Notes under the pieces: generated by a model | Told to the model about the DNA's origin: nothing | What the model saw: only the letters and a program-made list of their open reading frames with translations | Database searches by the model: none | Shown here: one piece after another, positions 1 through 8,035 of the stretch | Position numbering within the stretch: position 1 is the stretch's first letter | Layout of the letters: every line of letters starts with the position of its first letter | Position numbers and translations under genes: made by a program | NCBI GenBank assembly: GCA_001798135.1 | Contig: MGRJ01000022.1 | Location: forward strand, 12,979-76,978 | Source of the DNA: Deltaproteobacteria bacterium RIFCSPHIGHO2_02_FULL_40_28 | GTDB taxonomy: Bacteria > UBA10199 > 2-12-FULL-40-28 | DNA: 64,000 nt | Direction: 5' to 3'

Positions 1-356
1 GAAGTAATATTGTAGGCAAACCCATGGCCCTCTTGCTTTTACAAGCCAATGCTACAGTGACTATTTGCCATTCACACACGAAAGATTTGCAGCAAAAAGT
101 AAAAGAAGCCGATGTAGTGGTGGCAGCGATTGGGAAACCAAATTTTGTCAAAGGAGATTGGATTAAAACAGGAGCTGTTATTATTGATGTGGGCATTAAT
201 CGTTTGCCCAATGGTAAGTTGGTTGGGGATGTTGATTTTGAAGCAGCAAGTAGGGAAGCTGCTTGGATTACACCTGTGCCAGGGGGAGTAGGGCCCGTGA
301 CTATTGCAATGCTGTTAAATAATACTTTGTTGGCTACGAAAAATATTAGTCATTGA
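1..356 (+). CDS. folD: Bifunctional methylenetetrahydrofolate dehydrogenase / methenyltetrahydrofolate cyclohydrolase, C-terminal part
   Basis: This is the 3' end of folD; the gene begins before the window. The frame is open from base 3, where it reads SNIVGKPMA, the start of the NADP-binding half of FolD. It continues through GDVDF and ends with the family signature [14 protein letters not shown]. FolD is a cytosolic enzyme interconverting 5,10-methylene-, methenyl- and 10-formyl-THF. The catalytic N-terminal domain is outside the window. The next gene is gcvT, so folate one-carbon genes sit together, which fits because the glycine cleavage system makes 5,10-methylene-THF. The internal ATG at base 24 is not the start because conserved residues precede it. 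Confidence 0.95.
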   Translation, partial: SNIVGKPMALLLLQANATVTICHSHTKDLQQKVKEADVVVAAIGKPNFVKGDWIKTGAVIIDVGINRLPNGKLVGDVDFEAASREAAWITPVPGGVGPVTIAMLLNNTLLATKNISH

Positions 357-371
357 TAAAAACGGGTGGCA

Positions 372-510
372 CGGGGTTTCTTGTCCCCTCCCCCTTGAGG
401 GGGGAGGGTTAGGGAGAGGGTGAAAATTTAGGTCACCCTCCCCCTGCACCCCCTCCCCTCAAGGGAGGGGGGAATTTTCCCTCCCCTTAGGATAAGGGGA
501 GGTTGGAGGG
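372..510. repeat. C/G-rich palindromic repeat cluster between folD and gcvT
   Basis: This intergenic segment is a run of alternating C-rich and G-rich blocks (for example CCCCTCCCCCTTGAGGGG, then TAGGGAGAGGG, then CCCCTCCCCTCAAGGGAGG) that form several overlapping hairpins. Related blocks occur inside metH (31500-31542) and at the right edge (63969-64000). It is therefore a dispersed repeat rather than a gene-specific signal. It could stop transcription from folD. I looked for a glycine riboswitch before gcvT and saw nothing resembling one. Confidence 0.7.
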
Positions 511-527
511 GTTACGACAAAACTTTT

Positions 528-1625
528 ATGCTTAAACAAACACCTTTGTATGAAGTTCATAAAAAACTAGGAGGCCGAATTGTAGAATTTGGTGGTTGGG
601 AAATGCCCGTTCAATATTCGGGTATTATGGAAGAACACCGTGCAGTACGCAAAGCTTGTGGCCTGTTTGATATCAGTCACATGGGGCAGGTTTTAATTAC
701 AGGCCCCAAGGCTTTAGAGCAGGTTAATTATTTAACCACTAACGATGTTTCTCAAATTCCAGATGGAAAATGTCAGTATACAGCAGCTCTTTATCCCGAT
801 GGAGGAGTTGTTGATGATCTCATTGTTTATCGGATAAATGCCGAAAATTTTTTGATTGTGGTTAATGCTTCCAATGACGAAAAAGATTTTAATTGGTTTG
901 TTCAAAACAATCGGTTTGATGCAAAAATCTTACACGTAAGTCATGCCTATGGTATGTTGGCTCTTCAAGGCCCTAAGGCCAAGGATGTGTTGGCTAATTT
1001 GGGTGGGGCTTTGATGACAACAACTCTTAATCCCTTCTCTTTTGTGGAAGAAAAGCTCATGGGTATTTCTTGTATTATTTCTCGTACAGGTTATACAGGT
1101 GAAGATGGTTTTGAATTTTTACTTTCATCAGATAAAGTTGTTGATTTATGGAATAAAATAATTGAGGCAGGGCGACCTTTTGGCTTACTCCCCATTGGTT
1201 TAGGAGCAAGAGATACTTTGCGGTTAGAAGCGGCTCTTTCTCTTTATGGTCATGAGATTGATCAAAAAATTAATCCCTTAGAGGCCAGACTTGCTTGGAT
1301 TGTCAAACTTGACAAACCTGATTTTATCGGCAAATCATCTTTGCAAAAAATTGAAAAAGAAGGCATTACAAGGCACTTGGTTGGTCTTTCTATGATAGAT
1401 GCAGGTATCCCAAGAGCTGGATATGAAGTGTATGAGGGAGAAAAAAAGTTGGGTTGGATCACCAGCGGTACTTTTTCTCCCAGTTTAGGTAAGGCTATAG
1501 CCTTAGCCTTAATTGAAGGGACAAAAAAATCAGGGGATGAACTTTTAGTTGGTATTAGAAAACAAAAGGCAAGAGCACAGATTGTGAACTTACCATTTTA
1601 TCGTAAGAAGAAGGGAAAGATATGA
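528..1625 (+). CDS. gcvT: Glycine cleavage system aminomethyltransferase (T protein)
   Basis: GcvT transfers the methylene group from the aminomethyl-lipoyl H protein to THF, releasing ammonia. At 365 residues the length is normal. The N-terminus has the family's TPLYEVHKKLGGRIVEFGGW, and downstream come SRTGYTGEDGFE and ARDTLRLEA, which line the folate site. The C-terminal beta-barrel domain is present (GWITSGTFSPSLGKAIALA). The stop codon overlaps the gcvH start, so gcvT-gcvH are translationally coupled. No strong Shine-Dalgarno lies just before the ATG. A paralogous folate-binding protein, YgfZ, lies at 39332-40204. Confidence 0.96.
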   Translation: MLKQTPLYEVHKKLGGRIVEFGGWEMPVQYSGIMEEHRAVRKACGLFDISHMGQVLITGPKALEQVNYLTTNDVSQIPDGKCQYTAALYPDGGVVDDLIVYRINAENFLIVVNASNDEKDFNWFVQNNRFDAKILHVSHAYGMLALQGPKAKDVLANLGGALMTTTLNPFSFVEEKLMGISCIISRTGYTGEDGFEFLLSSDKVVDLWNKIIEAGRPFGLLPIGLGARDTLRLEAALSLYGHEIDQKINPLEARLAWIVKLDKPDFIGKSSLQKIEKEGITRHLVGLSMIDAGIPRAGYEVYEGEKKLGWITSGTFSPSLGKAIALALIEGTKKSGDELLVGIRKQKARAQIVNLPFYRKKKGKI

Positions 1626-2008
1626 CAATTCCACAAGATCTTAAATATTCCAAAGAACACGAATGGGTGCGTGTTGAAGGACAAATAGCTACCATTGGTG
1701 TAACAGATTTTGCCCAAGAACAATTAGGTGATATTGTGATGGTAGAGTTGCCCTCTGAAGGTACTATTTTAACAAAGGACGAATCTTTTGGGGTGGTAGA
1801 ATCGGTTAAATCAGTGAGTGATGTGTTTGCCCCTGTGTCTGGAAAAATTGTTGAAGCCAATGATCCTTTAACCGATAGCCCTGGAATTATGAATGAAGAT
1901 TGCTATGGGGAAGGATGGATTGTTAAAGTAGAAATGAGTGACCCAAAAGAGTTGGATAGTTTGATGGATGCTAAAGCCTATCAGGCTTGCCTTGCCGAGG
2001 GGCATTAA
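1622..2008 (+). CDS. gcvH: Glycine cleavage system H protein
   Basis: This 128-residue lipoyl carrier shuttles the aminomethyl intermediate between P, T and L proteins. The lipoylated lysine is Lys63 in the context GVVESVKSVSDVFAPVSG. The length and the N-terminal pattern (YSKEHEWVRVEG) are typical of the family. The start overlaps the gcvT stop by four bases (ATGA type). No gcvL/lpd gene for the L protein is in the window, so dihydrolipoamide dehydrogenase must come from elsewhere in the genome. Confidence 0.97.
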   Translation: MTIPQDLKYSKEHEWVRVEGQIATIGVTDFAQEQLGDIVMVELPSEGTILTKDESFGVVESVKSVSDVFAPVSGKIVEANDPLTDSPGIMNEDCYGEGWIVKVEMSDPKELDSLMDAKAYQACLAEGH

Positions 2009-2015
2009 TCGGTTT

Positions 2016-3359
2016 ATGAGATATTTGCCTCATACTGAAAATGAAATTACCGAGATGCTTGCCACCATTGGTGTAAAAAGTGTTGAAGAACTTTTTCGCA
2101 GTATTCCTCCCAGTCTTAAATTAAATCGAGAACTCAACATTCCTGAAGCTCTTTCTGAAATGGAGCTGCGCAAGGCTTTGCTTCAACTTTCCAAAAAAAA
2201 TAAAACCATCCGTGATACCATTACTTTCTTGGGAGGGGGGGCTTATCATCACTACTTGCCATCAGCCATTTCTCAACTAATTAATCGTGGAGAATTTTTT
2301 ACAGCTTATACCCCCTATCAACCAGAAGTAAGTCAAGGAACCTTGCAGTCTCTTTTTGAATATCAAACCATGGTGTGTGAATTAACAGGCATGGATGTTG
2401 CTAATGCCTCTCACTACGATGCCTCCACAGCTTGTGCCGAAGCCCTTTTAATGGCTCATCGAATTACCAAAAAGAAAAAAGCTCTCGTTGCAAGATCCCT
2501 GCATCCCCAGTATCGCAAGGTTTTAAAAACCTACCTGGTGCGTTTTGGTTACGAAATTGAGGAAATAAAATACAACAAAGATGGCACTCTCGATTGGGAA
2601 GATTTTAATGCAAAGCTTAACTCGGATGTGGGAGCTGTGATGGTTGGCTCTCCTAATTTTTTTGGTGTGATTGAAGATTTGGAAAAAATTGGAGTAAAAA
2701 CCAAGGCCAATCATTCAATTTATATTACCGTAGCCTCTGAGCCGCTTTCTTCAGCACTGCTTGCAACTCCCGGAGGTGTTGGTGCCGATATCGCTGTAAT
2801 GGAAGGACAGTCTTTTGGGGTAGGGCTTAATTTTGGTGGCCCCTTTCTTGGAATGTTTGCAACCAGAGCCCAGTATATTCGCAGTATGCCGGGGCGTGTG
2901 GTTGGAGAAACAGTTGATGAAGAAGGCGCCCGTGGTTATGTTTTAACCTTTTCTACACGCGAGCAACACATTCGTCGTGAAAATGCCACGTCTAATATTT
3001 GCACAAATCAGGGTTTATGTGCCCTGATGGCCTGTATTTATTTGTCTCTGATGGGCAAAGAGGGTTTGGTGGAGTTAGCTCAAATTAATTTATCGCGTGC
3101 AACCTATGCTAAGGAAAAATTAGCCAGCATAAAAAGGGTGAAGCCCCTATTTAATGCTCCCATCTTTAATGAATTTGTACTTCATATTCCTAATGCCAGT
3201 AGTGTTCTTGAAAAATTAAAAACAAAAAATATTTTTGGGGGCATTCTTTTAGAACGTTATTACGAAGAAATGAAAGATGCCGTTCTTGTGTGTGTAACCG
3301 AGATGAATTCTAAAAAAGAAATTGATACGTTTTGTGAAGAATTGGGACGTGCTCTATGA
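2016..3359 (+). CDS. gcvPA: Glycine dehydrogenase (decarboxylating) subunit 1
   Basis: This is the N-terminal half of the two-subunit P protein, 447 residues, which with GcvPB decarboxylates glycine. I chose ATG 2016 (protein MRYLPHTENEITEML) because this matches the family N-terminus. An in-frame ATG 48 bases upstream lies inside gcvH and adds 16 unrelated residues. Family segments FLGGGAYHHYLPSAI and YTPYQPEVSQGTLQSLFEYQ are clear. The stop overlaps the gcvPB start by four bases. Like other split P proteins, this subunit lacks the PLP lysine, which is on GcvPB. Confidence 0.96.
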   Translation: MRYLPHTENEITEMLATIGVKSVEELFRSIPPSLKLNRELNIPEALSEMELRKALLQLSKKNKTIRDTITFLGGGAYHHYLPSAISQLINRGEFFTAYTPYQPEVSQGTLQSLFEYQTMVCELTGMDVANASHYDASTACAEALLMAHRITKKKKALVARSLHPQYRKVLKTYLVRFGYEIEEIKYNKDGTLDWEDFNAKLNSDVGAVMVGSPNFFGVIEDLEKIGVKTKANHSIYITVASEPLSSALLATPGGVGADIAVMEGQSFGVGLNFGGPFLGMFATRAQYIRSMPGRVVGETVDEEGARGYVLTFSTREQHIRRENATSNICTNQGLCALMACIYLSLMGKEGLVELAQINLSRATYAKEKLASIKRVKPLFNAPIFNEFVLHIPNASSVLEKLKTKNIFGGILLERYYEEMKDAVLVCVTEMNSKKEIDTFCEELGRAL

Positions 3360-4840
3360 AAACTTTCAATGAACAAACCATTTTTGAAATTTCTTCATCA
3401 GGCCGTAAGGGATATTCTCTTCCTAAAACAGAAGTGCCCCAGGTTAACCCTGACGAAGTGATTCCAAAGGCTTTTTTAAGAAAAACAAAAGCCAAACTTC
3501 CCGAAGTATCTGAATTTGATGTGGTAAGACACTTTACCCGTTTATCGCAGTGGAATTTTAGCATCGATACCGCTTTTTATCCTTTGGGTTCTTGCACCAT
3601 GAAGTACAACCCAAGAATTAACGAAGAAGTGGCTCGTTTTCCTGGTTTTGCTCTTTCTCATCCCTATCAAGATGAAAAAACCATGCAGGGGAGCTTGCAG
3701 TTGATGCATGAACTTCAAAATTACCTGTGTGAGATTTCCGGAATGGATTTTTGCACTTTGCAACCTGCAGCGGGTGCCCATGGCGAATTTACCGGACTTT
3801 TAATGATTCGCTCTTACCATGAATCCAGGGGTAATCCACGCACGAAGGTGATTATTCCAGATTCAGCTCATGGAACAAACCCTGCTTCTGCTGCCATTTG
3901 TGGTTACCAAGTTGTGACAGTTAAAACAGGCAAGGATGGTATTGTTGTTCCTGAAGAGTTAGCGCCTCTTTTGGATAATGAAGTGGCTTGTTTAATGCTT
4001 ACCAACCCTTCCACCATTGGTTTGTTCGAAAAAAATATCCAAAAAATTGCAGACCTCTTGCATTCAAAAGGCGCTCTTTTATATTGTGATGGGGCTAACA
4101 TGAATGCCTTGATGGGAGTGGCTAGGCCGGGAGATATGGGTGTTGATTGCATGCATTATAATTTGCACAAAACTTTTACAACTCCCCACGGTGGGGGAGG
4201 GCCAGGGGCTGGGCCTGTGGTAGTCAAAAAAATCTTGGAACCTTTTTTGCCTGTACCTGTGATTGTAAAAGAAGGCGACACTTATCGATTAGAGACCAAT
4301 TGCCCCCAAAGTATTGGGCGAGTACGTGCTTTTTTTGGAAATTTTGGAATGTTTGTTCGAGCCTATACTTACATTCGTGAATTAGGCCCCGATGGTATTC
4401 GCAAAACTTGTGAAATGGCAGTTCTTAATGCCAATTATTTACGAGCTCTTTTAAAAGATCATTTAACGTTAGCTTACGAGGCCGATAGTTTGCACGAAGC
4501 CATTTTTACAGATAAATTTTTGAAAGATTATTCTACAGGTAAGGTTACTAAAGATGGTCGTCCCATTCCTTTAAAAACTTTGGACATTGCAAAGAGGCTT
4601 ATTGATTATGGTTTTCATCCTCCCACAGTTTATTTTCCATTGATTGTTTCAGGATCTCTTATGATTGAACCCACTGAAACCGAAAACAAGCAAACCCTCG
4701 ATGCCTTTGCCGAAACTGTCAAAAAAATTCTTGCTGAAGCTAAAACAACCCCTACACTTTTAACCGAAGCGCCCCATACCACTCCTGTTCGCAGGCTTGA
4801 TGAAGTAAAAGCCGTTCGCGAACCAAAACTACGCGCTTAA
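3356..4840 (+). CDS. gcvPB: Glycine dehydrogenase (decarboxylating) subunit 2
   Basis: This is the PLP-bearing subunit of the two-part P protein, 494 residues. The cofactor lysine is Lys272 in NLHKTFTTPHGGGGPG. Other family blocks include GSCTMKYNPRINE near the N-terminus and DGANMNALMG before the lysine. It is the last gene of the gcvT-gcvH-gcvPA-gcvPB operon, with ATGA overlaps at two junctions. A perfect hairpin follows and separates it from the convergent ATPase gene. Confidence 0.96.
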   Translation: MKTFNEQTIFEISSSGRKGYSLPKTEVPQVNPDEVIPKAFLRKTKAKLPEVSEFDVVRHFTRLSQWNFSIDTAFYPLGSCTMKYNPRINEEVARFPGFALSHPYQDEKTMQGSLQLMHELQNYLCEISGMDFCTLQPAAGAHGEFTGLLMIRSYHESRGNPRTKVIIPDSAHGTNPASAAICGYQVVTVKTGKDGIVVPEELAPLLDNEVACLMLTNPSTIGLFEKNIQKIADLLHSKGALLYCDGANMNALMGVARPGDMGVDCMHYNLHKTFTTPHGGGGPGAGPVVVKKILEPFLPVPVIVKEGDTYRLETNCPQSIGRVRAFFGNFGMFVRAYTYIRELGPDGIRKTCEMAVLNANYLRALLKDHLTLAYEADSLHEAIFTDKFLKDYSTGKVTKDGRPIPLKTLDIAKRLIDYGFHPPTVYFPLIVSGSLMIEPTETENKQTLDAFAETVKKILAEAKTTPTLLTEAPHTTPVRRLDEVKAVREPKLRA

Positions 4841-4878
4841 ATAGTTTTTTAAACAAGCAAGGATAGAAATTTTTCATC

Positions 4879-4910
4879 TGACTTTTTATCAAATAGCTGA
4901 TAAAAAGTCA
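4879..4910. terminator. Bidirectional hairpin terminator between gcvPB and the convergent ATPase gene
   Basis: There is a perfect 13-base inverted repeat, TGACTTTTTATCA and TGATAAAAAGTCA, around a six-base loop (AATAGC). The A/T-rich stem gives U-runs on both strands. It lies 38 bases after the gcvPB stop and 10 bases after the end of the minus-strand gene. Confidence 0.75.
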
Positions 4911-4920
4911 TCCTCTTGAT

Positions 4921-6075
4921 TTATAATTCCGGAATTACTGATTCTAGAAAATATTCAAAAGGACAAACTAAAATATCACCAATTTTTTGAGATTTGTCTC
5001 CTTGAAAGACAATGTATTTTTCTCCCTTTTTTCCAGTGAGATGTTCGAAGGCTTGTAGGCCTTTAACTTGTTTTTTTTCTATCTTTGTTCCAGCCTTAAC
5101 CTCAATGAGCACTATTTTTTTTTCAGTTTGTATTACTAAATCTACTTCATTTCCTGTATCAGTGCGAAATGAAAAAAAACGCCAATCTTTTTTTGTTGCT
5201 TGAGCATAAAAATAACACTGAAGGATGAACCAGTGCTCAAATAAATGTCCCAATTCTGTGGGGGTAAAATCTTTTTGTACTAAACCCAAAATGGCGTGGC
5301 GTACACCCAGATCGAATAAAAAAATACGATCGCGTTGGCTAATTCTACGATGATCAGAAGCTGATGTAAAAGGAGAAAGACGTACTGCTAGGAGTGTATC
5401 TTCAAGTACAGAATAAAATCTTCTGATCGTATCTTTGGTAACTTCTGAGTCACTTGAAATTTTGGAGTAGTTAATCCATAAGCCACTTTGCCCCGCTGCT
5501 AATTCCAAAAAGCGGGTATAAGCTCCCACATTGCGTGTAAGACTTTCGGCCTGAATTTCTTCTCTGATGTAAATGTTTGTGTAAGATTTAAGCATTTCCA
5601 AACCAGTTAAATCATCTAAGTAAATTCCAGGAAGGCTTCCTCGTGTGAGACATTTGTGTAAGTCAAATTTTTCTTTAAGTTCCCAGTACAATAAAGGAGA
5701 AAGGTGTTCTTCAATAATACGACCAGGCAAAAGATTAGCACCCCCTCGTTTCAATTTGCGTGCACTCGAGCCAGTTAAAATAAAACGCGCTGTATATTTT
5801 TCATCCACCAGGAATTGGATTATGTTGAGAAGCGAAGGGATGCGTTGAATTTCATCAATAAGAATAAGTTTGGGCTGATGGAGGGCCAACAATTCTCTTT
5901 TTACTAATCCGGGGTCTTTAAGATATTTGAGGTATTGTTCTTCATCTGCAAGGTTTAAAATATAATCTGGACTTAAGCTTTTGACTAAAGTGGATTTTCC
6001 TACTTGGCGTGGACCAAGCAATAAAACACTTTTTTTATTGGCTTTTAAGCGTTTTTCTATGATTCTGGATAGCAT
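4921..6075 (-). CDS. AAA-family ATPase with C-terminal DUF4143 domain (copy 1)
   Basis: The protein has an N-terminal P-loop (GPRQVGKST) and Walker B (LILIDEIQRIP), as in the AAA_14 family. Its C-terminal DUF4143-type region contains EVDLVIQ...VLIEVKAG, which resembles a PD-(D/E)xK nuclease core (E-V-D then E-x-K). The ATG at 6075 (MLSRIIEKRL, 384 aa) is preferred over an in-frame TTG at 6090, because that codon lies inside the dyad at 6077-6103. The cellular role of this widespread family is not established. It stands alone between a terminator and a divergent B12 riboswitch. A diverged second copy is at 26129-27337. Confidence 0.85.
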   Translation of the reverse strand: MLSRIIEKRLKANKKSVLLLGPRQVGKSTLVKSLSPDYILNLADEEQYLKYLKDPGLVKRELLALHQPKLILIDEIQRIPSLLNIIQFLVDEKYTARFILTGSSARKLKRGGANLLPGRIIEEHLSPLLYWELKEKFDLHKCLTRGSLPGIYLDDLTGLEMLKSYTNIYIREEIQAESLTRNVGAYTRFLELAAGQSGLWINYSKISSDSEVTKDTIRRFYSVLEDTLLAVRLSPFTSASDHRRISQRDRIFLFDLGVRHAILGLVQKDFTPTELGHLFEHWFILQCYFYAQATKKDWRFFSFRTDTGNEVDLVIQTEKKIVLIEVKAGTKIEKKQVKGLQAFEHLTGKKGEKYIVFQGDKSQKIGDILVCPFEYFLESVIPEL

Positions 6076-6076
6076 A

Positions 6077-6110
6077 TAATCTATTTTCAATGGAAATAGA
6101 TTAATGTCAA
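6077..6110 (-). promoter_or_regulatory. Promoter with overlapping dyad in front of the DUF4143 ATPase
   Basis: Reading the minus strand, a consensus -35 TTGACA (6105-6110) is followed by an AT-rich stretch. That stretch holds a perfect 10-base inverted repeat (6077-6086 and 6094-6103, 7-base centre) ending one base before ATG 6075. Any -10 must lie inside the dyad (AAAATA at 17-base spacing), so a protein bound there would block transcription. No Shine-Dalgarno is visible. Operator function is inference. Confidence 0.5.
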
Positions 6111-6137
6111 GCTTTTTTCAAATTCATCTCCATTCTC

Positions 6138-6143
6138 TTGACT
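6138..6143 (+). promoter_or_regulatory. Candidate -35 box upstream of the cobalamin riboswitch
   Basis: TTGACT lies about 35 bases before the riboswitch aptamer and is divergent from the ATPase promoter. No convincing -10 is seen at 16-18 bases (the sequence is GACTAA/ACTAAG), so this is a weak call. Confidence 0.3.
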
Positions 6144-6164
6144 TATTTTTTGGAAATGACTAAG

Positions 6165-6350
6165 CCAGCCCCATCAGGTTCACCCATGGTGGGTGATGAA
6201 AAGGGAAGATGGTGTAAGTCCATCACGGTCCCGCCGCTGTAACTCTAACCCTTCGGGGTAAAACCACAAAAGTCACTGTCCGCCAAAGGCGAATGGGAAG
6301 ACGGTTTTAAGAGAAGTCAGAAGACCTGCCTGAGACAAGGTTACCTTGTA
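6165..6350 (+). promoter_or_regulatory. Cobalamin (adenosylcobalamin-class) riboswitch
   Basis: The segment contains the conserved core in the right order: GGGTGATGAAAAGGGAAG, GGTGTAAGTCC, GGTCCCGCCGCTGTAA, an AAGTCACTG/GGGAAGACGG arm, and the B12 box AAGTCAGAAGACCTGCC at 6314-6330. After the box, a short palindrome ACAAGGTTACCTTGT (6335-6349) lies just before the Shine-Dalgarno GCGAGG and ATG 6366. The switch could act by occluding translation initiation; there is no U-run to suggest a terminator. Riboswitches of this class repress downstream genes when B12 is plentiful. It sits directly in front of three lipoprotein genes. Confidence 0.93.
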
Positions 6351-6365
6351 ATATGCGAGGACATC

Positions 6366-8018
6366 ATGCGGTCTTTTGTTCTTATTTTTATTTTCTTTTT
6401 CTGCCTTACGGCCTGCCAAAATACGGGTTTTGTTTTTGATTCTGAGCCAGGTTCTGATGATGACGTCCCAGACACTAACGAAAGTCCTACTCCTTTAAAT
6501 CCCATAGATCCCACAACAAGTAGTGTTTCTCTTTTGTCTCTTAATTTGGAGCAAGAAGGAGAAGTTTTTATTCTTGAGGTGGGTCAAACCCAAGACTTAA
6601 GTTTTCAGGTTCAATTTTCTGATGGCACCATTGAAAATTCAATCACTTCCATTCTCAACTGGCCCAATGGAAGTACAGAAACCATTTTATGGCAAAGTGA
6701 TAACACAACTGTTGCATCAGTAGATCAGGGAAGGGTTACAGCCTTGCACGAAGGAGTAGCCTTAATTGGTGCAAGCGTAGGTGAAAAAAATATCCTTGTT
6801 GATTTTGTGGTCAATCCTCAAACTTCATCTGAAAAAACTCTCACACAGCTTTCTTTTTACCAAGACTCTTATTCACAAACAAGTTCTCGCAGTTTTTTAA
6901 TAACACTGGATGGAAGTTATTCTGACCAAACTAGTTTTTCCAACCAGTATGCCGATAATGTTTCTTTAAGATTGGGATGCTCACTTTTACTTTCAAGTAG
7001 TCGTCCTGCAGTGGCCGAAATTACTCAAGCGGGTGCTGTTATTCCTAAAGCAAATGGGGCAACAAACTTGATTGCTGCTTGCGGCAGTGTGCAGACCTTA
7101 AGTGTTTTAACAATTTCTGGTTTAGATGTCGATGCTCCTTTTGCAGGAACAGAAACCCTGGAATCACTTGCTATTGTTGGGTTAGAGGATGAACAAACAT
7201 CCGGAAGCGAAGCTTCCCTTTTTTGTGATGTGACTTTTAATGGCGGGACTGTTTCAAATGCTTCTGGAGATTTTGTTTCACCCGGAGGACAAATTTATTC
7301 CATCATTTGGTCTAGTTCCGATGAAAGTATTTTTTCTATCGATGAAAATACTGTGAATTTTCTGGTTTATGGTGAAGCCACCCTTCAAGCTGAAGTTGAT
7401 GGCATGAGTACGACACAAGAGATTGCTGTAAAAATGTCTACCGAATGGGCTGCAACCAGTACAGATTATTTTCTTTCCAGTAATGATGAATTTACCCTCA
7501 CAGAGGAAACTAATGGTGGTTACGGTTCCTATCCTAATGCTCTCTATGGTGCACCCTGGACTGGAGGGACCGATGTAGTTTCTTTAGGCGGTGGTGGATC
7601 CATTCTTATTCATCTTCAGGATTATGTTGTGGTCGATGGAGTGGGTGTTGATTTTACTGTTTTTGAAAATCCTGTTTTAGCCGATGTACTTTTTGCTGAA
7701 CGTGCACGAGTTTTGGTGAGTGAAAACGGAACAGATTTTTTTGAATTTTCTTGTGATGAATGGAATACAGCAGAAAATTATCCAGGATGTGCAGGAGTTA
7801 ATCCTGTAAATGCGCTGGCTAGTCCCTTTAATCCTTCTATTTCTGGAGGAGATAGTTTTGATTTAGCCGATGTTGGTTTAACATCGGTTTCTTATATTTT
7901 AATTGAAGACTTAAATACCTGCGTAGAAGGTGATCCCACTTATCCCTTATGTGGAGTCAGTTATACTCAGGGTTTTGATTTAGATTCTCTGGTGATCATT
8001 AATGGTCAACAGGAATAA
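6366..8018 (+). CDS. B12-riboswitch-controlled lipoprotein with Ig-like (BIG2-like) domains
   Basis: The 550-residue precursor has a lipoprotein signal (MRSFVLIFIFFFCLTAC, lipobox LTAC), so the mature protein starts at Cys17 followed by an acidic linker. The middle has Ig-like repeats of BIG2 type (ILWQSDNTTVASVDQGRVTAL; IIWSSSDESIFSIDE). The last ~170 residues form a distinct domain with VSLGGGGSILIHL, DGVGVDFTVFENP, CAGVNPV and GGDSFDLADVGL. I recall similar C-terminal patterns in cell-surface proteins near B12-uptake genes; that link is from memory. It is the first gene after the cobalamin riboswitch and is followed 17 bases later by another lipoprotein. Likely role: surface protein for B12 capture; binding itself is not shown. 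Confidence 0.8.
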   Translation: MRSFVLIFIFFFCLTACQNTGFVFDSEPGSDDDVPDTNESPTPLNPIDPTTSSVSLLSLNLEQEGEVFILEVGQTQDLSFQVQFSDGTIENSITSILNWPNGSTETILWQSDNTTVASVDQGRVTALHEGVALIGASVGEKNILVDFVVNPQTSSEKTLTQLSFYQDSYSQTSSRSFLITLDGSYSDQTSFSNQYADNVSLRLGCSLLLSSSRPAVAEITQAGAVIPKANGATNLIAACGSVQTLSVLTISGLDVDAPFAGTETLESLAIVGLEDEQTSGSEASLFCDVTFNGGTVSNASGDFVSPGGQIYSIIWSSSDESIFSIDENTVNFLVYGEATLQAEVDGMSTTQEIAVKMSTEWAATSTDYFLSSNDEFTLTEETNGGYGSYPNALYGAPWTGGTDVVSLGGGGSILIHLQDYVVVDGVGVDFTVFENPVLADVLFAERARVLVSENGTDFFEFSCDEWNTAENYPGCAGVNPVNALASPFNPSISGGDSFDLADVGLTSVSYILIEDLNTCVEGDPTYPLCGVSYTQGFDLDSLVIINGQQE

Positions 8019-8035
8019 ATCTTAAAGGAGAAATT

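Noticed and set aside
357-527. Glycine riboswitch or CRISPR-like array before gcvT
   Set aside because: Only C/G-rich palindromes are present; no glycine aptamer core and no regularly spaced direct repeats.
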